Assembly: GCA_002422745.1 (NCBI GenBank)
Contig: DITH01000123.1
Span: 1-5,849, forward strand
Direction of reading: 5' to 3'
Length of the DNA: 5,849 bases
DNA from: Alphaproteobacteria bacterium UBA6189
GTDB taxonomy: Bacteria > Pseudomonadota > Alphaproteobacteria > Rickettsiales > UBA3002
Shown: piece by piece, positions 1 through 4,966 of the stretch
Layout: every line of letters starts with the position of its first letter
How positions within the stretch are numbered: position 1 is the stretch's first letter
Translations under genes and position numbers: made by a program
The notes under the pieces: generated by a model
Database searches by the model: none
What the model was told of the DNA's origin: nothing
The model's input: only the letters and a program-made list of their open reading frames with translations

Positions 1-1
1 T

Positions 2-550
2 GATTATTATGCGCCGACTGCTGACGATAACGTACAGATTAATCGACCTGGATTTGCAATAACACCATATGGCGGTCAATCCAGCGGCCAATATACCTTT
101 AACGGCCCCGTGTCCGAAGCGGCACAATATGAAGCTTCCCGGCAAACCGTAGTAACCAATAAGCCCGGATTCGATCCATACCTCAAAGGACGTAGCAATA
201 CACGTACCGATGCTAGCGAGGTTGATTTTGGCTACACGGTGGGTGCCAATCCCCGCTTCAACCCCAACTCGCCGCATGTACAAGTGCCGATGTCGGTAGA
301 GTTTGGGGCTACGCCCGAGCAAGTACAAAGCGGTTATTGCCCGACCGTAAAAAATATTTACCAGCCCGGTCGTCAGTATGATCCGCGTGATGCTTTTTTG
401 ACGGGCTTTGTTCAAGGCCGGGTAGATGCCGGGCAAGGGTTCCCGGTGCAAAACGAAGTGGGCTTGTTTGGGCCCTGCCCACCTGCCCCCGCGCCGACCC
501 CTTCTTCTCGCGAGATCGCGGGACGTAATGGAAGTAACACCCGTCGCTAG
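2..550 (+). CDS. Hypothetical Pro/Asn/Gly-rich protein with repeated N-[RK]-P-G-F motif, 5' end missing
   Basis: The frame is open from the left edge to a TAG stop at 548-550, giving 182 codons, so the gene starts outside the window. The GTG at 110 is in frame but has no reason to be the true start: the upstream codons (beginning DYYAPTADDNVQINRPGF) look like the same protein. Visible features are an N-[RK]-P-G-F motif occurring twice, 39 residues apart (Asn codons at 41 and 158), looser relatives (NPRFNP; QPGRQYDP), two cysteines (SGYCP, GPCPP), and a Pro-rich linker followed by a basic SNTRR end. No membrane segment is visible in the part present. I do not recognise the family; a repeat-containing surface or exported protein is possible but is only inference. 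The stop overlaps the stop of the minus-strand gene that follows. Base composition is lower in GC than in the housekeeping genes to the right. Confidence 0.65.
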   Translation, partial: DYYAPTADDNVQINRPGFAITPYGGQSSGQYTFNGPVSEAAQYEASRQTVVTNKPGFDPYLKGRSNTRTDASEVDFGYTVGANPRFNPNSPHVQVPMSVEFGATPEQVQSGYCPTVKNIYQPGRQYDPRDAFLTGFVQGRVDAGQGFPVQNEVGLFGPCPPAPAPTPSSREIAGRNGSNTRR

Positions 551-1422
551 AAACGTGTTTTAGCGGTCGAAGTGTTATCTAATGCGGCTTGAACAAGCGG
601 CGCATTCAACTGGCCGGTTTCAAGTTCAGAAATATCTTGGCCACCACGTATGCTAGGATTATTAATACTAGACTCTACTCTCTTATTACTAATACTATCA
701 TATTCTTCCAATTGCGCTTTCATTTTTGTTGATTGGCTTGTTAACTCACCTGCATCATTAACACCTTCACTATCGTTCGCTGCACCCGCACGCGCGCCTA
801 TCTCTGGAGCTAGAGTGTTATAATGCGCATTCAATGCACGTTGGGCCTGGTGTTTCTCTTCAGGCGTGCTTGCTTCCCGCACTGCTTTTTTCAGTTTTTC
901 TTCTTCGGCGCGCTCTTCATCCGTTTTATACTTATCCAACCGTTGCGAGAGCTTATCCATCTTCTCGAAGTTCTTATCAATCGCTTGCTGCAACTTCTTC
1001 CGCTGTTCTTCTTCCGACATTTCCGTCGCGTGGACGGCTTTATGGGTCGAATGTTCGGCGGCGAGCAGCTGCTCGATCAGCTCGTTCAGATGATGTGTGT
1101 GCTCGCCCAATTGTTCGTACGTACGGCTGGTGAGGATCGCCTGAATGATCTCGGCGGGAATCTGCGCACGCACCTCGGAAGGAATCCCCTGCACCGAAGC
1201 TTTCGCCGCTTCCTGCACCAGCTCAACCTCGCTGTTTTTCGGCGGCAAATCGAGCTTTTTCATTAAAGCCGCGGCAGCCTCAGTCGTTTCCCCGGACTGA
1301 GCAACCTTATGCTTCCACGCGCCAACCGCAGCGTACGCCGCTTCAAAGGCCTGTGGCGTCGGCATGGCATAGTCGCCATCCCACTCGCCAGGCTTTTTCC
1401 CTGTGCTCTCCCCAAAACTCAT
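547..1422 (-). CDS. Hypothetical charged coiled-coil protein with C-terminal PSIRGG motif
   Basis: A 291-residue protein. The ATG at 1422 is fixed as the furthest possible start because an in-frame TGA lies three codons upstream (1429-1431). No good Shine-Dalgarno is visible. Residues 1-30 are Gly/Trp/Tyr-containing. Residues 85-125 look helical (AEIIQAIL, HLNELIEQLL). Residues 134-200 are strongly charged with heptad-like hydrophobic spacing, a likely coiled coil. Residues 205-255 are low-complexity and polar. PSIRGG is at 256-261, followed by QDISELETG and 30 residues to the end after the motif. There is no signal peptide or membrane segment. The family is not recognised. The same PSIRGG plus acidic stretch occurs near the C-terminus of the divergent neighbour, which hints at a shared partner or sorting route. 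GC falls sharply in the 3' half (17 of 60 bases at 661-720, against 37 of 60 at 1141-1200), so the C-terminal part may have a different origin. Existence as a gene is well supported; its function is unknown. Confidence 0.75.
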   Translation of the reverse strand: MSFGESTGKKPGEWDGDYAMPTPQAFEAAYAAVGAWKHKVAQSGETTEAAAALMKKLDLPPKNSEVELVQEAAKASVQGIPSEVRAQIPAEIIQAILTSRTYEQLGEHTHHLNELIEQLLAAEHSTHKAVHATEMSEEEQRKKLQQAIDKNFEKMDKLSQRLDKYKTDEERAEEEKLKKAVREASTPEEKHQAQRALNAHYNTLAPEIGARAGAANDSEGVNDAGELTSQSTKMKAQLEEYDSISNKRVESSINNPSIRGGQDISELETGQLNAPLVQAALDNTSTAKTRF

Positions 1423-1751
1423 TGTGCGTCACTGGCTCGGTTAGTTGGTGTGGTAACAACGTGGTTTGTGACGGCGTTGGTTTTTTCACGGTCTGATGCC
1501 GTGTGGGTTTCCACCAGTTCTACGCATCTCGGGTTAAGGGAAAGTTAAAATTGTAAAGAATTTTGCCGGAAAATTTGATGGGGTATTTATTAAGAAATTA
1601 GATGGCATTTTAGGTAATTCTCCACCGGCGCACTGAATGGACGTTTTGCGCGCGGTTGGCTCCAGGTCGACGCTACTCATCCTATTTGCCGGCTATAGGC
1701 GTCCCCGGCGACGTTAACCAAGAATTAATCAAATGCATGGTAATTTGGAGC
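1423..1751. promoter_or_regulatory. Divergent AT-rich intergenic region with presumed promoters
   Basis: About 330 bases separate two divergently transcribed unknown genes, so promoters for both should lie here. The segment 1561-1620 has only 18 G/C in 60. Within it is an exact inverted repeat, AATTTT (1559-1564) and AAAATT (1570-1575) around GCCGG, an operator-like arrangement. A weak sigma70-type match for the plus strand is TTGTAA (1551-1556), 17 bases, TTTGAT (1574-1579). TATAGG at 1694-1699 is another loose -10 candidate with no good -35. On the minus side, 1455-1466 (AACAACGTGGTT) is a one-mismatch palindrome about 35 bases before the ATG at 1422. No match is strong. I see no convincing small gene here. 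Confidence 0.35.
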
Positions 1752-3125
1752 ATGGCTGAGAAATCAATATCCAACGATCTCCTGAAATCGGTGCGCGATC
1801 TCGTCGCGCCATGGGGTGATGTGGCGCGCACCGGTAAAATAGTGCAGGAACCAGCAAAACGCGACGTCGGCATGGTAGAGGAACCCTCCCTCGCCGCCAC
1901 CGACCCGCTACGCCCCTTGCGCGAGCAGGCCATGACCATGGCCCGCCAGTTCGCCGGGGCCGAGGGCCGCAGCCTTTTCACCCAGGAAGATTACCTGCGC
2001 GCCTGCCTGTCGCCCGAGATCAACCAGCAGGCGCGTGACAGCGGCATCGCCCGCGGCGACTGGAACGCCCGCAACTTCATGGATTTCAGCGGCATGGATA
2101 TCCGCGATATGCGGATGACGCGTGAAGGCTTCAAGCCGCAAGGCGAAAGCCGCGAGCGCCTAACCCAGGCGGTGAATGATGCCATGGAACGCGGCGATTA
2201 CACGCCGCATGTGCCCGATGCGGGCGAACGCGAATCGGCCCAGATCGGCGAAGAAGCGATCAGCACCTTCTTTGCCGAACTCGATACCCATCCGCGTTTC
2301 GATGGCACCAAATTTTATAACGTGCATTTCCACCCGGCCGACACGTTCGACGAATATGTCAAAGGCGAAGCGGCGCTGGTGGAGGGCTGCACGTTTGAGG
2401 GGATCGACCGCCAGGTGCAACTGGTCGGCGGCGAATTCCGCGATGTGCGCTTTGCCGATATCAAAACCGGCGGACAGATCACCATTGGCTCCACCGAGCC
2501 GGATGCCAGTGCCACCACGGTGCATGGCTTACATCTCGAGGGGGTGGTCGCCAATGTCACCATCGGCCGCGCCACGATCGACGGGCTCACGGTCGATACG
2601 GCAACCCGCATCCTGCAGCTTGAGGCGCAGGAAGGCGCAGTGATTCGAAACGCCCAGTTCGGCGCATCCACCCTGTCGATGGCCAGCAAACTTACCGGCT
2701 CGCATTGGCAGGAGGTAACGTTCGACGGCACCAACCTGCAGGATGTCGATTTCTCGGGCGCGAGCTTGAGCAATGTGACGTTCAAAAGCACCGAGCTGGC
2801 CGGGGTGAACCTCAGCGGCGCAGTGCTGCATAACGTAGAGGTTGACGGGCGGCTGATCACCCACCCCAACGAACTGGCCGCTCTTGGCGCGAATGTCGAT
2901 GGCGCGCAGTTGAAGTACCAGCCGCCGCAAGAACAGGTGGGATCACCCGCGTCGCCGAAAAACCTTGCCGATGCGGTGGCTTCCCTCAGCCCCAGTATCC
3001 GCGGTGGTGAAGCGGTCGATCTCGATACCGCCTTTACCGATCGCAGCGGCAATGCCATCGCCAGTATGGATAAGCCCAAAGAGCTGATCCGCGAATCGGA
3101 CATCCCCCTGCCATCGCGCGGCTAG
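1752..3125 (+). CDS. Hypothetical pentapeptide-like beta-helix protein with C-terminal PSIRGG motif
   Basis: A protein of 457 residues from the ATG at 1752 (MAEKSISND). Alternatives are ATG 1737 (five residues longer) and TTG 1656 (32 longer). None has a well-spaced Shine-Dalgarno; GGAG at 1747-1750 sits only one base before ATG 1752, so the start is uncertain. Residues 1-195 are mixed and mostly helical-looking. Residues about 210-235 (VEGCTFEG, GGEFRDVRFADI) and 312-368 (EVTFDG, NLQDVDFSGASLSNVTF, ELAGVNLSGAVLHNVEVDG) have the A-[DN]-L-x-x type five-residue periodicity of pentapeptide repeats, which fold as a right-handed beta-helix. PSIRGG is at 414-419, then EAVDLDT, leaving 38 residues to the C-terminus. 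There is no membrane segment or signal peptide. Pentapeptide proteins include DNA mimics that act on gyrase and secreted effectors; nothing here decides between these. The repeat section is short for a gyrase-protecting protein. It diverges from the coiled-coil gene that carries the same motif. Confidence 0.75.
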   Translation: MAEKSISNDLLKSVRDLVAPWGDVARTGKIVQEPAKRDVGMVEEPSLAATDPLRPLREQAMTMARQFAGAEGRSLFTQEDYLRACLSPEINQQARDSGIARGDWNARNFMDFSGMDIRDMRMTREGFKPQGESRERLTQAVNDAMERGDYTPHVPDAGERESAQIGEEAISTFFAELDTHPRFDGTKFYNVHFHPADTFDEYVKGEAALVEGCTFEGIDRQVQLVGGEFRDVRFADIKTGGQITIGSTEPDASATTVHGLHLEGVVANVTIGRATIDGLTVDTATRILQLEAQEGAVIRNAQFGASTLSMASKLTGSHWQEVTFDGTNLQDVDFSGASLSNVTFKSTELAGVNLSGAVLHNVEVDGRLITHPNELAALGANVDGAQLKYQPPQEQVGSPASPKNLADAVASLSPSIRGGEAVDLDTAFTDRSGNAIASMDKPKELIRESDIPLPSRG

Positions 3126-3141
3126 TGCTTCGCGCGCTTTT
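3115..3141 (+). terminator. Possible rho-independent terminator at the end of the beta-helix gene
   Basis: CGCGCG (3115-3120) can pair with CGCGCG (3131-3136) around a 10-base loop that contains the TAG stop, and is followed by C then TTTT (3138-3141). The stem is GC-rich but short and the T-run has only four bases, so this is a candidate only. Confidence 0.3.
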
Positions 3142-3143
3142 CC

Positions 3144-3171
3144 TTGCATTCCTGCCGATCTGGCGTATATA
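3144..3171 (+). promoter_or_regulatory. Candidate sigma70-type promoter of folE
   Basis: TTGCAT (3144-3149) lies 16 bases before TATATA (3166-3171). This would start transcription near 3178-3180 and give a leader of about 25 bases before the folE ATG, which itself has a well-placed Shine-Dalgarno. The match is four of six at -35 and five of six at -10. It implies that folE is transcribed independently of the gene to its left. Confidence 0.45.
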
Positions 3172-3191
3172 GCAGCGCGAGATTTGTCGTA

Positions 3192-3197
3192 GAAGGA
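3192..3197 (+). promoter_or_regulatory. Ribosome binding site of folE
   Basis: GAAGGA ends seven bases before the ATG at 3205. It is the clearest Shine-Dalgarno in the window and fixes the folE start. Confidence 0.7.
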
Positions 3198-3204
3198 AGC
3201 CCCC

Positions 3205-3831
3205 ATGTCCGCCGCCCCCCGCGCCATCCGCGCGAACACGCCCTCCACCAGCACCCGCCCCTCACCTGAGGAGGCGAAAGAGGCGGTGCGTACCCTCATC
3301 CGCTGGGCGGGCGACGACCCGGCGCGCGAAGGGCTGCTCGACACCCCGCAGCGCGTGATCGACGCCTACCGCGAATTCTATGCCGGGTACGAGGAAAACC
3401 CCGACGACATCCTCGCCAAAACCTTCGAGGAAGTCGCCGATTACGACGAAATCGTGCTGCTCAAAAACATGGATTTCGAATCGCATTGCGAGCATCACAT
3501 GGTGCCCATCATCGGCCGCGCGCACATCGCCTACCTGCCCGATAAAAAAGTCGTCGGCATCAGTAAGCTGGCCCGCCTGCTCGACGTGTTCGCCAAGCGC
3601 CTGCAAACGCAGGAGATCATGACCAAGCAGATCGCCGATTGCATCGAGCGCGCGCTGGAGCCCAAGGGTATCGCCGTGATTATCGACGCCAAGCATGAAT
3701 GCATGACCACCCGTGGCGTGCATAAATCGGCCACCACCACCGTGACCTCGCAAATGCGCGGCCGCTTCCGAAGCGACGCCCGTTCGCGCGCGGAAGTGAT
3801 GCAGCTCATCACCTCGAGCGATATCGGTTAA
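3205..3831 (+). CDS. folE: GTP cyclohydrolase I (FolE)
   Basis: A 208-residue cytosolic enzyme that converts GTP and water to 7,8-dihydroneopterin triphosphate and formate, the first committed step of tetrahydrofolate synthesis. Family motifs are plain: FESHCEHHMVPI (91-102), GISKLARLLDVFAKRLQTQE (118-137) and HECMTTRGV (164-172). Aligned to the E. coli enzyme with a constant offset of 15, the zinc ligands fall on Cys95, His98 and Cys166. Other active-site residues fall on His97, Ser120, Lys121, Arg124, His164 and Arg170; all are present. It is thus a zinc-dependent type IA enzyme and looks intact. Length is close to the family norm of roughly 190-220, with a Pro/Ser/Thr-rich N-terminal extension of about 20 residues before the first helix. 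Bacterial GTP cyclohydrolase I normally forms a toroidal decamer. The start is supported by the GAAGGA site. No folate-pathway partner (folB, folP, folK) is adjacent here. Confidence 0.97.
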   Translation: MSAAPRAIRANTPSTSTRPSPEEAKEAVRTLIRWAGDDPAREGLLDTPQRVIDAYREFYAGYEENPDDILAKTFEEVADYDEIVLLKNMDFESHCEHHMVPIIGRAHIAYLPDKKVVGISKLARLLDVFAKRLQTQEIMTKQIADCIERALEPKGIAVIIDAKHECMTTRGVHKSATTTVTSQMRGRFRSDARSRAEVMQLITSSDIG

Positions 3832-3852
3832 ACCCATAGCCACCTGATAAAA

Positions 3853-3918
3853 ACTCATTTATATGCGGCGATGGCAGGCCGCGTACGTCGCCTGCCCCAC
3901 GCGTCCGTAGAAATGAGT
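3853..3918. repeat. Nested inverted repeats in the folE-maf gap, possible structured leader
   Basis: ACTCATTT (3853-3860) and AAATGAGT (3911-3918) are exact inverted copies enclosing a second exact pair, GGCAGGC (3873-3879) and GCCTGCC (3890-3896). Two further pairings overlap these and would compete: GCGGC (3865-3869) with GCCGC (3878-3882), and GGCGA (3867-3871) with TCGCC (3888-3892). No T-run follows, so this is not an ordinary terminator. The right outer arm contains ATGAG, the only Shine-Dalgarno-like sequence before the maf ATG at 3926, so the structure could limit maf translation. It lacks the loop sequences of a tRNA. Confidence 0.45.
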
Positions 3919-3925
3919 CGATGTA

Positions 3926-4528
3926 ATGCTGCAGCACCACGCCCCGATCATCCTCGCCTCCGGCTCCGTTATTCGCCAGCAGATGCTGAAGAATGTCGGG
4001 CTGCATTTCAGCGTACAGCCTTCCGGGGTGGATGAAGACGCGCTGAAAGCCACCGTCGCCCATGCACCGATCCCCGAGCAGGCATTAAGCCTGGCCCGTG
4101 CCAAAACCCTCAGTGTCAGCATCGACCAGCCCGATGCCTACACGATCGGCGCCGACCAGATGTGCGAGCTGGACGGTACCATCCTGTCGAAGCCGGGCAC
4201 TTACCCGAAGGCCGAAGCGCAACTGGCGCTGCTGGCGGGTAAAACCCACTTCCAGCATTCGGGCATTGTGCTGGCCCGCGGCGAGGAAGTGCTGTGGAGC
4301 CATCACTACACTGCCCGCCTCACCCTGCGCCCCCTCACCGCCCACGAAATCCGCGCTTATGTCGCGGCCGATGCGCCGCTTGCCTCCTGCGGCGCCTATA
4401 AATTCGAATCGCTCGGGCGGCACCTGTTCAGCCATGTCGAGGGCGATCACGACGTGATTCAGGGCTTAGCCTTGCAGCCGCTACTGGTTCAGTTGCATTT
4501 GCATGGCGTCATCAGCCTCGCGCCATAG
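3926..4528 (+). CDS. Maf-family nucleoside triphosphate pyrophosphatase, YceF-like
   Basis: A 200-residue cytosolic protein of the Maf/HAM1 fold. Such enzymes hydrolyse non-canonical or modified nucleoside triphosphates to monophosphate and pyrophosphate, a house-cleaning role; some members also affect septum formation. Motifs in order: LASGSVIRQQML (10-21, phosphate-binding loop), VDE (35-37), GADQMCELDG (75-84, with the likely catalytic Asp77), KP (89-90), LLAGKTH (102-108), SCGAYKFES (154-162) and EGDHDVIQGL (172-181). GADQ followed by C-x-LDG resembles E. coli YceF (7-methyl-GTP type, GSDQVCVLDG) rather than the dTTP/UTP type with a DTVV motif, so 7-methyl-GTP is the likelier substrate by inference. 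The usual Pro after the last Gly-Leu is replaced (GLALQPLL), a minor deviation. ATG 3926 has only a weak Shine-Dalgarno, inside the inverted repeat upstream. The stop lies in the left arm of a possible terminator. Confidence 0.9.
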   Translation: MLQHHAPIILASGSVIRQQMLKNVGLHFSVQPSGVDEDALKATVAHAPIPEQALSLARAKTLSVSIDQPDAYTIGADQMCELDGTILSKPGTYPKAEAQLALLAGKTHFQHSGIVLARGEEVLWSHHYTARLTLRPLTAHEIRAYVAADAPLASCGAYKFESLGRHLFSHVEGDHDVIQGLALQPLLVQLHLHGVISLAP

Positions 4529-4563
4529 GGTTGCGATTCGGCACAAAACCCGTATAGTTTTTT
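4525..4563 (+). terminator. Possible maf terminator overlapping the next gene's promoter
   Basis: ATAGGGTT (4525-4532) can pair with AACCC-TAT (4547-4555, one bulged G at 4552). Six T bases follow at 4558-4563. The stem is only moderately GC-rich. The left arm includes the maf stop codon, and the right arm and T-run coincide with the -10 region of the thioredoxin-like gene. Confidence 0.35.
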
Positions 4564-4564
4564 C
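4531..4564 (+). promoter_or_regulatory. Candidate promoter placing the transcript start on the ATG (leaderless)
   Basis: TTGCGA (4531-4536), a 16-base spacer and TATAGT (4553-4558) form a reasonable sigma70-type promoter. With a six-base gap (TTTTTC, 4559-4564), the expected first transcribed base is A4565, the A of the ATG. No Shine-Dalgarno precedes this ATG, which agrees with a leaderless message. Confidence 0.5.
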
Positions 4565-4966
4565 ATGGATCATGAATCGCGCTGCGCAGAACTCTATCGC
4601 ATCGGCAATCAGGCCGACCCCATTCCCGATGGGTTACTGGTCGTCGGCAGTACCGCCTGCACCCTGTGCAAGAATAGCATGCGCAACCACGATTACCGCA
4701 CGCAACTGACCGACGGCACACCCCTCACCTGGATCAATATCGACGAGGAATCGGTGCTTAATCGATTCTATACCATCCCCGGCATCAGCTACGATTACGA
4801 GCAGGAACGGCCGCTCGCTGCCGGAAAACCGATGGGCGGCACGCCGATATATCTCTGGGTGCAGGATGGCCGGGTGGCGATTGGCCCGCTGGGGGCCGGT
4901 GAACAGCCCGACGGCGCGCTCGATGCTATGCCTACCCGCGCCGCAGAATTGCTAAAGAACGTTTAA
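4565..4966 (+). CDS. Small thioredoxin-fold protein with CTLC motif
   Basis: A 133-residue protein, no signal peptide, so probably cytosolic. A hydrophobic strand LLVVGST (24-30) leads into ACTLCKNSMRN (31-41), where Cys32 and Cys35 form a C-x-x-C motif at the start of a helix, the position of the redox pair in thioredoxins and glutaredoxins. A second strand (TWINID, 55-60) follows. GGTPIYLWVQDGRV (91-104) gives the Thr-cis-Pro loop and beta hairpin expected near the active site, and a final helix is near 119-132. The order fits a thioredoxin fold, and disulfide reduction or exchange is the likely activity. The residues between the cysteines (TL) differ from classic thioredoxin (GP) or glutaredoxin (PY), so the partner is unknown; I do not assign a gene symbol. 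Cys7 is a third cysteine. The start at 4565 is backed by a promoter positioned for a leaderless transcript. The TAA stop overlaps the pccA stop on the other strand. Confidence 0.75.
   Translation: MDHESRCAELYRIGNQADPIPDGLLVVGSTACTLCKNSMRNHDYRTQLTDGTPLTWINIDEESVLNRFYTIPGISYDYEQERPLAAGKPMGGTPIYLWVQDGRVAIGPLGAGEQPDGALDAMPTRAAELLKNV

Noticed and set aside
506..523. Strong hairpin TCTCGCG-AGAT-CGCGGGA near the end of the left-edge gene
   Set aside because: It lies inside the coding region and has no T-run after it, so it is not a rho-independent terminator; it may be chance in GC-rich codons.
110..550. GTG at 110 as the start of the left-edge gene
   Set aside because: The frame stays open to the window edge and the upstream codons carry the first copy of the N-[RK]-P-G-F repeat, so the start is outside.
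823..1266. Plus-strand open frames opposite the coiled-coil gene
   Set aside because: Rich in Phe/Leu/Arg, as expected from reading antisense through Glu/Lys codons; no start signal or motif.
1487..1505. Hairpin CACGG-CCGTG next to a T6 run in the divergent spacer
   Set aside because: The T-run is on the wrong side of the stem for a plus-strand terminator and reads as A bases on the minus strand.
1309..1548. Plus-strand 79-codon frame in the divergent spacer
   Set aside because: It begins inside the coiled-coil gene in antisense, has no Shine-Dalgarno and no family resemblance.
2315..3103. Long minus-strand open frame (262 codons) opposite the beta-helix gene
   Set aside because: It is Ser/Cys/Pro-rich with no recognisable motif, while the plus frame carries periodic beta-helix repeats and PSIRGG; it is a shadow of a GC-rich gene.
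3262..3858. Minus-strand open frame (198 codons) opposite folE
   Set aside because: folE has every family motif and a Shine-Dalgarno; the antisense frame has only composition-driven His/Gly/Asp content.
3853..3918. A tRNA in the folE-maf gap, suggested by an 8-base closing stem
   Set aside because: There is no T-loop consensus, no anticodon arm of the right size and no D-loop; the spacing of arms does not fit a cloverleaf.
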